From: Bradyrhizobium barranii subsp. apii
Lineage (GTDB): Bacteria; Pseudomonadota; Alphaproteobacteria; Rhizobiales; Xanthobacteraceae
Length of the DNA stretch: 64,000 bases
Direction: 5' to 3'
Assembly (NCBI RefSeq): GCF_011516635.5
Contig: NZ_CP096255.1
Coordinates: 1,426,001-1,490,000 of the forward strand
Shown: positions 8,718 to 18,503 of the stretch, in pieces
How the letters are laid out: each line of letters begins with the position of its first letter
Numbering within the stretch: position 1 is the stretch's first letter
Notes under the pieces: model-generated
Seen by the model: the letters and a program-made list of their open reading frames with translations, nothing else
Database searches by the model: none
Told to the model about the DNA's origin: nothing
Program-made: the position numbers and the translations under genes

Positions 8718-10248
8718 CTAGTAGCGCGGCCCGCGGATGTTGGGATGGAGGATCGGCGCGTCGTCCGCGGAGCGCTTGGGTGAAGGACGCCGATCAAGAT
8801 TGTTGGCGAGGATCGATTTGACCGAACCGTAAGTGCGCGCGCCGATATCGATCGCCCGCATGGCGGCGGCATCGAGCCGCTCTTGCCCGTAGGAGCGGGC
8901 CAGCCGGATGATGCCGAGGCAGGCGCGGAAGCCCTGCTCGGGGTGTGTGCGTTCATCCAGGATCAGATCACACAGCGCCGCGGTGGCCGGCCCGATCGTG
9001 GCGGCATCCTTGCGGATGCGCTCGATGGTCCAGCCGGCGTAGCGCCGATGACTGGAGGCCATGTGCTCCGGCACGGTCGTGTGCTTGTGGTTGCCGCTCA
9101 CGCGTTGATGCGCGGCGATCCGCTCGCCCTTGTGGAAAATCTCCACGGTGCGGGCGGTGAAGCGCACCTCGACCTCGGCGCGGACGAAGCGATGCGGGAC
9201 GCTGTAGTAATGCGCCTCGACCTCGACGTGATAGTCGATGCTGACCCGGCAGATCCGCCACTCGGCGAACACGTAAGGGCTCTCCGGCAAGACCTTCAGT
9301 GCCGGCCGGTCGATCTCCTCCAATAGCTTGCGGCGGGTGACGCCGAGCCGCCGGATCGGCCGCTCCTCGTTGAGCCGGGTCATTAACTCGGCGATCGCCG
9401 CGTTGACCTCGGCGAGGCTGTGGAAGATCCGGTGGCGCAGCCGTCCGAGCAGCCAGCGCTCGACCATGAGGACCGCCTGCTCGACCTTGGCCTTGTCCCG
9501 TGGCCGTCGTGGCCTGGCAGGCAGAATGGCGGTGCCGTAATGCGCCGCCATATCGGCGTAGCTGCGGTTGATCTGCGGATCGTAGAGGCAGGCCTTGATC
9601 ACCGACCTTGGTGTTGTCCGGCACCAGCAGTGCCGGCACGCCGCCGATCGCCTCGAAGGCGCCGACGTGCCCGCTGATCCAGTCGGCGAGGCCCTGCGTC
9701 CAGGTCGCCTGCGCGTAGGTGAAGCTCGATGCGCCGAGCACCGCGACGAAAATCTGCGCGGCGCGCCGCTCGCCGGTGAGCCGGTCGATCACCACCGGCA
9801 CGCCGTCGCCCGCATAGTCGACGAACAGCTTCTCGCCGGCAGCGTGCGACTGGCGCATCGTCACCGACAGCCGGCCTTCCCAAGCCCGGTAGAGCTCGCA
9901 GAACCGCGAATAGCGATACCCGCTGGGTTCGCCCGCGATGTACTCCTCCCACACGATCGACAGCGTCACGTGCTTGCGCTTGAGCTCGCGATGCACCGCC
10001 GCCCAGTCCGGCTCGGCCTGCCGCCGATGGCCCCGCCGGGTGCCCGGACCGGCTCCGGCGCTGGCGAACAGCCGGGCCTCCAGCACCGTGTCGGTGACGT
10101 CGTCTGGCAACGGCCAGGTCAGCCCCGCCGCCTCGAACCGGCGGATCGTCAACCGCACCGTCGAAGGGGCCGTGCCGACCCGCCGCGCAATCTCGCGGGT
10201 CGGCATCCCGGCCGACTTCAATCTGATCACATCGCGCACATGGCGCAT
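8718..10248 (-). pseudogene. istA: IS21 transposase IstA, frameshifted
   Basis: The ATG at 10248 follows GGAGAGG; an ATG at 10269 with GGGGGA is an equally possible start. The N-terminal part has the helix-turn-helix (GMPTREIARRVGTAPSTVR) and the beginning of the DDE core ([25 protein letters not shown]). Directly after NTKV the frame changes near 9600: two bases seem to be missing compared with the usual VPDNTKVAVIKACLY. The rest ([20 protein letters not shown] onward, through the C-terminal SH3-like part) continues in another frame to 8718. IS21 does not use frameshifting at this site, so I treat it as a mutation or sequencing error. Confidence 0.8.
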
Positions 10249-10427
10249 CGCAAACCTCTCCGTCGGCATCCAGGTCCCCCTTCGCAAAGCCGAAAGGCGG
10301 GACCGTATCGGAGCCAGAAGAGGCCTCGTCACCCCGGGCGACATCATCCCGGAATGGTGGGCGACATCAAATCGGAACGGTGGGCGAGATCATTCCGGAA
10401 TGGTGGGCGACATCGAGCGGAATCAGC

Positions 10428-11888
10428 ACTCTTCATCCCTGCTGTTGGTTGGAACCAACAGCCGCTACGGACCGGCGCTTTCTAGATAATCTTCAAAGCC
10501 CGGCACAAATCCCCTGCCAGAAGAGTCAGGTCGGCCCAGCCAAAGAAAAAAGACGCGCCGGATCGAAAACCAGTCCGCACGGGTCGACAGGCGGTTGACG
10601 TTGTCACCGAAGCGCAGCCGCCCTCCCCGGCGGGTTGGTTTGAACTTCCAACACGTTCCGGGCCTGCACCATATAGACAGGAAATCCCTGCTCCGCGCGA
10701 GTCAAAGGGTCCCAGCGCGAAGAACACTAAATGGCGTCAGCTCAGTTGGTTGGGCTTTCCATCTGTTGAGCGTAGTGAAGGGGTTGAGAGCCAGGAATTG
10801 ACTCCCGCAGTTCTACAAAGTTCCAGTTTGAGACATGAACCTTGGCACGCTTTGTGCTGACCCATCCTTGTCGGGATTTTGCATCACCTTCGCGGGGCTG
10901 GGAGCCAACGCCGCTCGAATCATTTCAAGCGAGCGGCGTTGTATTGTCGAAGCTCCTCGGCGAGTGATCCTGAATCCACACGTGGGCGACACTCGCCGGA
11001 CCAGGTATCAACCGCCTTGCCGAGGAAACCCCGCCAAGATCGTCTTTGGCGGCCGACAGCAATGTGAGCGTCCACAGATCGCTAACAAATCCGGAGAGGC
11101 TAGCGGGCTTATTTGTTGGCTCGCATGGGGAGCCGTCACTGCCGTCGCTTCGCGCGAGCGAGCCTTTGCGACTTGGTGCGAGACGACAAGCACAATGGCT
11201 GAATCTCGAATCTTTAAGAAGCGCCTCCTTCAGCTCGGCGGTCGATTAAGTTGACGATGCCGTTACGCCGCTTGTGCGGCACCAGCAACCGGTCGGCTCT
11301 CTGCTGAGATGTTTCGTTGTCGTGCAACACTTCGACTGCAGACGCGCGCGATCGCCACGGCGCGAGATTCGCTGATGGTTCATGGATTTTGCTTTTAGCT
11401 CTGATGCCGGTAGCGGACTGGCTGCCGGCGGTTCAGAAACCGTAATCCTGAACGGCCAATGTGCTTTTGGGGTGCCCCTTCGACATGGGCGCACCGTCCC
11501 ACCGAACGGGGCTGTTATACGCTAGCCCATTGATGGCCACTGATGCTATCTCGGGTTTCTGACACCCAAGTCTACGGTTGCATACAACCTAGACGTTTGC
11601 AACAGTCATTGCCTACTCAGGGCGCGACGAAACCGCGCGCTCTCCCTTGGGTTTTCGTGCACACGGCTGCGCTCGGCCGCTCGGCTTTATCAAACCCGAA
11701 TTGCTCAAGCTCCTGCCGAAAGCGCGGACAACGAACCTGCAAGCCGTGCTGCCGTGGCCTACTGCACTTAGGATCGAAAGCCCGACGCGGATATAGACGC
11801 AAAAGACGGCGAACATGGTCAGTCCAAAGACGTGCCGCACTCCTAATTCGCTGCGTCCTCTCTGAAAAGAACGCAGCCTGTTCGTCTT
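10428..11888. other. Long stretch without recognisable genes
   Basis: Open frames on both strands are short and lack family signatures or good ribosome binding sites. A ~45-base sequence at 11218-11264 (around GGTCGATTAAGTTGACGATG) recurs at 50107-50152. A D-arm-like stretch at 10733-10760 has no tRNA partner arms. This looks like old island sequence. Confidence 0.45.
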
Positions 11889-11898
11889 AGAGCCTGAC

Positions 11899-12740
11899 TC
11901 AAAATTGCATTGCTGTTTTTATCGCTGCGATGCGCCTTGTCATGAGTTGGACAGAGGCGAGGAAGAGCCAGGCAGTTGCGCTTTCGATGGTTCGCTCGAA
12001 GTCCTTGGCCAATCTGCGGTTGCGGCCGAGCCAGGCGAAGGTTCGTTCGACCACCCAGCGGCGCGGAAGCACCTCGAAGCCCTGTGCGGCATCGGAGCGC
12101 TTGATGATCTCGACAGTCCACCGGCCGATCTTTTCCAGCACCGCCTTGAGCTTTTCGCCGGCATAGCCGCCATCGGCGAAGATATGGCGCAGCCAGGGGA
12201 AGCGGTAGCGAATGCTGCACAGGACATCTGGCGTGCCGTCACGATCCTGGACGTCGGCAGCGTGAACGATCGCTCCGACCAGGAGCCCTTGGGTGTCGGT
12301 GACGATGTGGCGCTTTCGACCCTTGATCTTCTTTCCCGCGTCGTAGCCGCGAGGGCCGCCACTTTCCGTGGTCTTGACCGATTGGCTGTCGATCACGCCG
12401 GCCGTCGGCGAGGCCTCCCGGCCGATCGCCTCGCGCGCCAGCATCAGGAGTGCGTGGTTGATCGATTGCCACAATCCGCTGTCGCGCCATTGGTAGAAAT
12501 AGTACTGCACCGTGGTCATTGGTGGAAACAGAGTGGGCGGCAGCATGCGCCACGGCAATCCGCCGCGCAGCAGATAGAGTACTGCCTCGACGATGTCGCG
12601 ATAGCTCCATTTCGGGCGCCGCCCGCGCTTGGCCCGCACAGGAAGCAACCTCTCCAGCACGCCCCTTCCGCATCCGTCAAGTCGCTTGGCAAACGCAGCT
12701 CCTCTCGGGCAAACTGTGCCCGGGTGATATCAGTCCACAT
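11899..12740 (-). pseudogene. IS5-family (IS427/IS1031-like) transposase, frameshifted
   Basis: The N-terminus begins MWTDITRAQFAREELRLPSD at 12740, typical of this group, but after LTDAE the frame shifts near 12665. The body follows as LLPVRAKRGRRPKWSYRDIV, GLPWRMLP, the first catalytic Asp in GVIDSQSVKTTE, the second in IFADGGYAGEKL, and the Glu in RRWVVERTFAWLGRNRR, ending at 11899. Some IS427-group elements make their transposase by frameshifting, so the two frames could still give one protein, but the break here is earlier than I would expect. I find no clear inverted repeats. Confidence 0.75.
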
Positions 12741-12863
12741 TCTCGATCCCTTTGATGCTTCGCAACACCGATGGAATCAGAACTCGCTGATATCACTCAA
12801 CTTATTTTTCGGTTGGACACTTAGCGATTGTTGCCGGAGATCTATCACAGGCGGACGTGATCA

Positions 12864-13085
12864 GACCCGCAGGTTTTCTGCGCTGCTTTTGCTCGCTTGG
12901 GGGCGACTTTGACTTCGTAAGAAATCTTTTGGCCTTCTGCCAAACCAGAGGGTCCAGCGCGCCCGCCAAGGCTCACCGCGCTTTCGGCAGCAATCGACGC
13001 CGATCGATCGCCAGCCTGTTTCGGTCCGGGTTCCTAAACCCGCGGTCAGCCTGCACCTAAAAATCCATCTCCTTTCGGGGGTGCG
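12864..13085 (-). pseudogene. Possible cold-shock protein relic
   Basis: Two frames contain what looks like the end of a CspA-type protein: GLAEGQKISYEVKV in one and KSSAENLRV, the usual C-terminus, in the next, ending at 12864. The N-terminal RNA-binding motifs (KGFGFI, VFVH) are not readable; only ADRGFRNPD is vaguely similar. Cold-shock proteins are ~70-residue RNA chaperones. The match is short, so the call is tentative. Confidence 0.35.
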
Positions 13086-13141
13086 TTCGCTCGCCCGTTC
13101 GGGTTGTATCGTCATCATGACAGAACACCCGGGCGTTTCAG

Positions 13142-13336
13142 AAAAACCAGACTTGGGAACGAGCCGCCGATGTCACGACCGCCGAAGCGCGATCGGTGCT
13201 GTCAATCGTACCCGTCGTCGGACAGGACCTCCAGGAAGTGGTGACAGCGCTCGTCCCCAACCAAAGAGCCGAACGCTTCGAAAAATACCTTCTCCTGCTA
13301 TCCGACGAGCTCAACAGGCTGGCGGTTGCTTCATAG
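13142..13336 (+). pseudogene. Coding remnant, unknown family
   Basis: A 64-codon frame without a start reads TTAEARSVLSIVPVVGQDLQ, then ALVPNQRAERFEKYLLLLSDEL and ends LAVAS at 13336. The helical, amphipathic pattern looks like a real protein C-terminus, but I cannot name the family and the 5' part is missing. Confidence 0.3.
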
Positions 13337-13538
13337 TCCCCTCCGATTCGCGAGCTTGCGGGAAGGCTTGAAGATAGCTGACGTTTTGAGCCGCAGGCGC
13401 TGACCGCAATTACGTCATCGTATGCACGATTGACACGTTTAATTGCGTGGGCCACTTCTTGCAATTGCGAAGGCATCTCGTCCAGCAATGCGCCTACAGT
13501 GCAGACAATCAATGCGCCGGGCTGATTATCCCCTTCGC

Positions 13539-15281
13539 CTAGGTCAAGGACAAACCGCAGTCGGTCAGCTCGACCACGACGTCGGTTGTAGAAATGACGC
13601 CTTTGTGATGAGTGATTGCCAGCACGGTCACATCTTCCGCCAGGCTGCGAATACGGTCCAAAATGTCGCGCTCGGTTCGTTCGTCAAGCGCGGAGCTGGC
13701 CTCGTCGAGAAGAAGGATCGCCGGCTCGCCATAGAGCGCGCGGGCAATAGCAACACGCTGGCGCTCCCCGCCTGAAAGCTTCAAACCGCGTTCTCCAACG
13801 GTTGTTTCAAATCCTTCCGGCAGAGCCTCGATAATGCGGAGAATTGCGGCTTTTTCCGACGCACCGCGAAGGCGCACCTCGTCGCGGGGCCGTCCTAGCA
13901 GAATGTTGTCGGCTACCGACTCATTGAGCAACATCACGTCCTGCGGCACAACAGCAACTGCGGCATACCAATCCGTGTGATCGATGGTCGCTATATCGGT
14001 TCCATCGACCAGAATACGGCCGCAGTCTGGCTCGATCGATTTCAGGACGAGCTTGAATATTGTCGACTTCCCCGATCCGGATTCGCCGACAAGGAAGGTA
14101 ATGGCGCCGCGCCTAGCCAGAAACGAGACATTCGTAACGCCACGACCGTTGTCGTAGGCATACCGAATGCCCTCGAAGGATAGCTGGCCAGCGGAGGGCG
14201 TGAAATCATGAGCATGAGATGTTCGCCGCTCTTCTGGTGCGACCCACAGTCTGGCGAGAGGAATGAGGTCGGCTCGCGACCGCGCCGCGTCAGAGATCGC
14301 GCGCGCGACCATCTCGAAGGGCGTATTGAGTTGGAGTAGAAGCGTGTTGAATAGCACAATATCGCCGATCGTGACCGCGCCGGCCCGGTATTCAGGCATT
14401 AGAAGGAGAAGTGTGACGGCAAATTGTAGCGCGATGGCTAAGCCGAGCACGGCTATGTAGGCCAATCGTTGAAACACGTAGGCTCGCCAGTTATCGCGCA
14501 CCTCCCGCGCCTTCATCGTAAAGCGCTGACTCATCCAGGAATGACTGCCGAAATGGCGCAACGTGTCCATGGAGTTCATGACGTTGCCGACGAAACGCGC
14601 ATTCTCCTGTCCGGCTTCGATGGCCCGGTCCAGAAACACGCGCGCCCGACGCGTGGAATTCCACCCCAATGTAATCGCGACAGCCCCATAAGCGAGGACG
14701 ATTGCAGCGACTTGGATATTGACGAGCACACCGAGAGTAGCGAGCGTAAGCAGAAGTTGCGCTGCAGCCGGGATGAATATCATAATTCCAAGCTGGACCA
14801 ACGTCGTCAACCCGCTGCACCCGCGCGCGGCCGCACTCTGTATCTCCACGGGATTGTGCTCAAGAAAAAAGGCCGAGGTTTTTCTCAGAATGCGATCGAA
14901 AAAGCGAGTTGCAGCGATGAAGCCCAGGTTCTCGGCTGTCATGAAGGAAAGATACTGCAGCATGCGCTGCAATGCGGAGGCTATGCCGAGCAGGACCGCA
15001 TAGCCGGCGAATCCCCAGGCAAGCGCCGACATGCCTTCCCCCCGCGGGAGACGATCAATGAGACTCGAAAATACATAGGGGGCTGCGACGCTGCTCGCGC
15101 TGGAGATCAGCACCACTGTGGCAACGATGAGAAGCAAGCGCCGATCGGATCGCCAGTACGCATGCAGAATTTCGGAAACCGGCGACAATGCGCTGTCGTT
15201 GACCTGATCTGCGGTTGATCCAGGGAATGGGGCTTTGCTTACACTGAGAGAGCCGACATGGCCTTGCGATCTGGATTCCAT
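13539..15281 (-). CDS. ABC exporter (TMD-NBD fusion), 580 aa
   Basis: A half-transporter of the MsbA/ATM1/McjD type that would work as a homodimer in the inner membrane. Residues ~45-330 hold the transmembrane domain with about six helices (LLLIVATVVLISSASSVAAP, IMIFIPAAAQLLLTLATLGV, LAYIAVLGLAIALQFAVTLL). The nucleotide-binding domain has Walker A (LVGESGSGKSTIFKL, ~395), the signature LSGGERQRVAIARAL (~500), Walker B (AILLLDEASSALDE, ~518) and the H-loop ITHH. All key residues are present and the frame is intact. It is divergent from a small peptide gene at 15493 and a truncated enzyme gene, which suggests a role in exporting a modified peptide; that link is inference. Confidence 0.8.
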   Translation of the reverse strand: MESRSQGHVGSLSVSKAPFPGSTADQVNDSALSPVSEILHAYWRSDRRLLLIVATVVLISSASSVAAPYVFSSLIDRLPRGEGMSALAWGFAGYAVLLGIASALQRMLQYLSFMTAENLGFIAATRFFDRILRKTSAFFLEHNPVEIQSAAARGCSGLTTLVQLGIMIFIPAAAQLLLTLATLGVLVNIQVAAIVLAYGAVAITLGWNSTRRARVFLDRAIEAGQENARFVGNVMNSMDTLRHFGSHSWMSQRFTMKAREVRDNWRAYVFQRLAYIAVLGLAIALQFAVTLLLLMPEYRAGAVTIGDIVLFNTLLLQLNTPFEMVARAISDAARSRADLIPLARLWVAPEERRTSHAHDFTPSAGQLSFEGIRYAYDNGRGVTNVSFLARRGAITFLVGESGSGKSTIFKLVLKSIEPDCGRILVDGTDIATIDHTDWYAAVAVVPQDVMLLNESVADNILLGRPRDEVRLRGASEKAAILRIIEALPEGFETTVGERGLKLSGGERQRVAIARALYGEPAILLLDEASSALDERTERDILDRIRSLAEDVTVLAITHHKGVISTTDVVVELTDCGLSLT

Positions 15282-15492
15282 ACGATCTCACGTAAAGATG
15301 CGGCTCTGTGGAATTTGCTGACGTTTACCGTTACTAGACTCCAACCCAGTTTTGTCCAGCACCGTCATCCAACCCCGCCAAATCTTGGTAGGTTGTCGCC
15401 CGGGTTCTCACATGAGAGAAGTTATAGTGTGGCTCGACACGCTGCCGCGCCACACGACGAGAAGCCCGATCACGCTATCAATAGGAACAGAC

Positions 15493-15687
15493 ATGAAGAG
15501 CGCAACTGCAGACACGTCTAAGCGGCCATCGCGGCCCGATACAACTGACCTCCTCTTACCGGTGCTGCCACCTCCCACTATTGTGGGGCCGAAGGGCCCC
15601 TCCCTAACGACAGCGCTAACGAAGGCTACCTTTAAGATCATTCTTCACTCCGTTACCGCCTCTCACACGAGAGGCGGTAACGTTTAA
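15493..15687 (+). CDS. Candidate RiPP precursor peptide, 64 aa
   Basis: The ATG at 15493 has a weak AGGAA site. The peptide has a hydrophilic start (MKSATADTSKRPSRPD), a central LLLPVLPPPTIVGPKGPSL stretch and a tail ending HTRGGNV. It lies between a divergent ABC exporter gene and a broken gene that resembles the N-terminal domain of asparagine-synthetase-type cyclases, an arrangement like lasso-peptide clusters. Against a normal lasso precursor, no Asp or Glu follows a plausible core start, so it may be another RiPP class or not a precursor. The 3' end of the gene forms a perfect hairpin. Confidence 0.35.
   Translation: MKSATADTSKRPSRPDTTDLLLPVLPPPTIVGPKGPSLTTALTKATFKIILHSVTASHTRGGNV
15652..15681 (+). 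other. Perfect 13-bp hairpin over a gene end
   Basis: GTTACCGCCTCTC and its exact complement flank a four-base ACAC loop. It covers the last codons of the small peptide gene and precedes the next start by 18 bases. No T run follows, so it is not a classical terminator; it might protect mRNA or modulate expression of the downstream gene relative to the peptide. Confidence 0.6.
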
Positions 15688-15699
15688 GTCGAGGAACAA

Positions 15700-16060
15700 A
15701 TGCTCAAGGCCACTCTGAAAATAGCCGACTTGGAAAACTATGGCGTTCATTCGGTCGTAATAGCCCTTGCGTCTACGGATCAGTTTCGTCAGCACTACCA
15801 GAAATGCATGTACTGGCCCGCTCGATTTTATCGTGATCGAGGCCGCTCGCCGGGGGCCTCGGTTGCGTGTACGAGCAGGCCATATAGGTAGCCTCCCAAT
15901 TTACTTCCATGTGGAGGAGCGCACTCGTACGGTTACGCTCTCCTGGGATTTCGTGGATCTTTTGGATAACTCGGGAACGATTGATGCAGAAATCATAGCC
16001 CATCATCCATCTATGAGAACGTTCTATTCTGCGCGGCAGGCCTGCGTTGGCGCTAATCAG
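15700..16060 (+). pseudogene. Truncated enzyme, asparagine-synthetase-like N-domain
   Basis: The ATG at 15700 follows GAGGAACAA. The first ~35 residues (MLKATLKIADLENYGVHSVV) run in one frame; after a shift near 15800 the protein continues as GPLDFIVIEAARRGPRLRV, RAGHIGSLPIYFHVEERTRT and VTLSWDFVDLLDNSGT until sequence similarity to any domain is lost near 16060. The pattern of a short beta-rich glutaminase-like N-domain (AGxxGxxPIYF then LSWDxxDL) recalls cyclases of lasso clusters, whose synthetase half would follow but is absent here. The assignment is by pattern only. Confidence 0.3.
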
Positions 16061-16552
16061 TTAATCTGCTGCGGCTGCATGGAACATCTCGGCCGTCCCG
16101 GCAGCGGCCATGGTGCCGAACGGGGCGTTTGCGTAGGTGATGATACGAACCGCCGCGCGATTTTCGATGGAAACAAGGGCCATCGGCGTCCTCTCTCCTG
16201 CCGCGCACCGGCTGCTCGGGGCCGTGGTCTCCATCGGAGGCGCCCTCACATTCTGGATGAACTTTCCAACTTTATAACGGATGCAAAGTGACCGCGGATG
16301 AGGGAGCCAAATCGGCATCCGGCGGTCGCTCGAACAAGCTCGCTTGAAAAAGGCTGGCCGATCTCCGCGTTGAGGTGGCCCGGTACTACGTGCCGAAAGA
16401 CACGCTGGGTGCACCTGAGAAGCGCGTTATCGACGCGATCAATGCCGCCGGCAGTGCATTCACAGCCTGGCGAAACACGGCAGCACTAAGATTCTGTCAC
16501 TGATGAAAATCGGCTACATTCGATTCTTGTTCTTCAGTGGGCGCAGGGGCTA
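16061..16552. other. Unassigned, fragmentary frames
   Basis: Two short coding-like pieces can be read on the plus strand: a membrane-like piece (AAHRLLGAVVSIGGALTFWM, near 16200-16260) and a helical piece (LADLRVEVARYYVPKDTLGA, near 16350-16490). They resemble small phage or island proteins but cannot be assigned. Confidence 0.35.
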
Positions 16553-17604
16553 GAGCATTTTCCGACCGGAAAGAATCGGGTGGGGATTCCCAAAACGGCG
16601 CGAGTCAGATTCAAGCTGCATGCTGGCGAGGGAGGCCAGCATGTATGGCCAGGGCGCTTTCGGTTGATCTTCGCCAAAGGGTGGTAGCCGCGATTGACGG
16701 TGGCATGTCCTGTCGACAGGCTGCTGAGCGCTTTGGTGTCAGCGCGGCCAGTGCAATCCGCTGGCGCGGTCGCCTCAAGAAAGTTGGCGACATCGTTCCT
16801 AAACGCCAGGGCGGTGACCGCAAATCGCAGCGCATCGAAGCGCATTCGCAATTGATTCTGGAGGCGGTGACAGCGAGGCCGGATATCACGCTTGCCGAGT
16901 TGCGAGAACTGTTGAAACGTCGTGGAATATCGACTGGCATCGCGTCGCTCTGGCGTTTTTTCCAGCGCAGAAAGATCACACTTAAAAAAAGACAGCGCAC
17001 GCCGCCGAGCAACGGCGCGGCGATATAAATGCCGCACGTGAGGAGTGGTTCGAAGGGCAAATCGACCTTGACCCTGAGCGTCTCGTCTTCATCGACGAAA
17101 CCAGCGCCAACACCAAAATGGCGCGGCGTTACGGGCGCTCGCCACGCGGCGAGCGATGTCGTGCAGCTATCCCACACGGACATTGGAAGACGACGACGTT
17201 CACCGCTGGATTGCGCTCCGACGGTCTGATCGCGCCGCTTGTTCTGGACGGTCCAATGGATGGCGACGCTTTCCTGGCCTACGTCGAGCAATTGCTCGCC
17301 CCATCGCTGCGGCCGGGCGATACCGTTATCATGGACAACTTGCCCGCTCACAAGGTCCATGGCGTTCGAGAGGCCATCCAGGCGGTCGGAGCTAGCCTGC
17401 TCTATCTTCCGCCCTACAGTCCAGACTTCAACCCGATTGAAATGGCCTTCTCCAAACTGAAAGCGCTGTTGCGGACCGCCGCAGCCCGCACCATGCCCGA
17501 TCTCTGGCAAGCAATCGCCAACGCTCTCAAACGCTTCTCACCCGAGGAATGTCAAAATTATCTCGTCGCGGCTGGTTACGACGCAACGTGATCGGAAAAC
17601 GCTC
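16553..17604 (+). mobile_element. IS630-family element, 1,052 bp
   Basis: Terminal inverted repeats GAGCATTTTCCGAC (left) and, on the other strand at the right end, GAGCGTTTTCCGAT are flanked on both sides by TA (16551-16552 and 17605-17606), the target that IS630 elements duplicate. The element is complete and carries one transposase read through a frameshift. It cuts the end of a small helix-turn-helix gene on its right. Confidence 0.85.
16645..17591 (+). CDS. IS630 transposase, made by -1 frameshift
   Basis: The ATG at 16645 follows GGAGG. The first frame holds the paired-like helix-turn-helix region ([20 protein letters not shown]) and would stop at 17028. At 16984-16991 the run A7G (codons AAA AAA AGA) allows a slip by -1, after which the frame continues [10 protein letters not shown] into the DDE core: Asp in VFIDETSAN, Asp in VIMDNLPAH, Glu in [18 protein letters not shown]. 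The joined protein has about 315 residues, normal for the family. Programmed frameshifting on A-runs is known in IS630 elements. Confidence 0.8.
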
Positions 17605-17627
17605 TAGCGAGCCATCGGCCTGAACGA

Positions 17628-18011
17628 TCATCTTGGGCGAGAGGGGCGCGCCAAGCGGCGGAACTGCCGATCGCCGGATCTGCGGCGGATATCGCCGGGA
17701 AAACACCGCAATGAGGCGCTGGCGGCGGCCAGCTTTTTCCACCACCTTCTCGATGGTCTTCTCTTTGGAGCGTAGCGCGGCGCGGTGCGTCGGCGTTGGC
17801 GATTCCACTCCTGTACGTCCGTTAACAGCCACATTACCTCACCTGCTGAAGTGCTCGCGCACGGAAAATTTGGCTCTTCAGCCCAACGAGCGATTGTTCG
17901 AGGCGTGGTCTTGAAGTGCGCGGCCAGTTGGACCGCTGTCATTAAGATGCCGATAAGGCCGATCGATGTCGGTCCAACATCCGCAGTGATGCTCCCCGTG
18001 CTGTCTTTCAT
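17628..18011 (-). pseudogene. Helix-turn-helix protein (excisionase-like), damaged
   Basis: From 18011 (or from the ATG at 17942) the product reads MTAVQLAAHFKTTPRTIARW then EVMWLLTDVQEWNRQRRR, a MerR/AlpA-like winged helix-turn-helix typical of excisionases or small regulators of mobile islands. From about 17840 a neighbouring frame (KEKTIEKVVEKAGRRQRL, RRYPPQIRRSAVPPLG) looks more protein-like, so a frameshift is likely. The IS630 element at 17604 truncates the 3' end. Confidence 0.45.
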
Positions 18012-18122
18012 TGCTCGCGAGCCGCCCCTAGCCAAGCGACCACGAGCGGGCGGCAGCTTGCCATTCATGAGCGATACTCTTCGTGCACGCCGCGAGAATA
18101 TGATCTTGATCAGCCTAAAGAG

Positions 18123-18446
18123 CTAAGTGCTCGTCACCGCGAACTCATCAGGGCCTCCGCGCTGGCGGATGACCTCTCGGAGTGCAGATGGCTTCTCAGG
18201 GGCGGAAGAGCGAATAGCGGCCTCGAAGGCCGGTATGAATTTGAGCCGGTCCATTACAGCACGCTCCACAAAGCCATCGTGAGTGTCAGTCGGGGAAACG
18301 AGCTTTTGGTTTTGAGGCCGGCTAGGGGGCGGCCCAGTCGCCGTGAGCTGCGCAATCGTCGCGAGAACTACGCTCGTTTCGGTCGTTCCCCCGGACCAAT
18401 CTCCGAGCGCCGCGATGGCGCCTTCCAAAGCCTCTTCACGACTCAT
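18123..18446 (-). CDS. Small-gene family A, intact member, 107 aa
   Basis: The ATG at 18446 is preceded by GGGGAG at suitable distance. The product is MSREEALEGAIAALGDWSGG..., with a middle linker and a helical C-terminus (FVERAVMDRLKFIPAFEAAI). Damaged relatives lie at 1808-1528 and near 19190-18980, and a start of another at 2020. The family is unknown to me; it is soluble and mostly helical. A hairpin element with a terminator-like end (18532-18504) lies 58 bases upstream in the same direction, as for the copy at 1808, so the leader and gene seem to travel as a unit. Confidence 0.5.
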   Translation of the reverse strand: MSREEALEGAIAALGDWSGGTTETSVVLATIAQLTATGPPPSRPQNQKLVSPTDTHDGFVERAVMDRLKFIPAFEAAIRSSAPEKPSALREVIRQRGGPDEFAVTST

Positions 18447-18503
18447 GTGAACTATCTCCCCAGCGAGCCTGTTGCAGAAGACCGGTAGAACCCAGGAAAA
18501 GAG

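Larger units (their letters stand above)
7708..10427 (-). mobile_element. IS21-family element with multi-repeat ends
   Basis: The element carries istA and istB on the minus strand. Each end has a series of ~22-base repeats built from ATTCCG plus GATNTCGCCCACC: about four units at 7708-7800 and, inverted, about four at 10335-10427. Such multiple terminal IstA-binding repeats are typical of IS21. The istA gene is frameshifted, so the element is probably immobile unless complemented. Confidence 0.8.

Noticed and set aside
9590..9610. Programmed frameshift in istA
   Set aside because: There is no slippery run, IS21 istA genes are continuous here, and the change needs two bases; mutation is simpler.
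10733..10760. tRNA-like D-arm sequence (GTCAGCTCAGTTGGTTGGG)
   Set aside because: No anticodon arm, T arm or acceptor pairing can be formed around it, so it is neither a tRNA nor a clear attachment site.
11520..11575. nod-box-like sequence (CCATTGATGGCCACTGATGCTATC)
   Set aside because: Only scattered positions fit a nod box and no nod gene follows.
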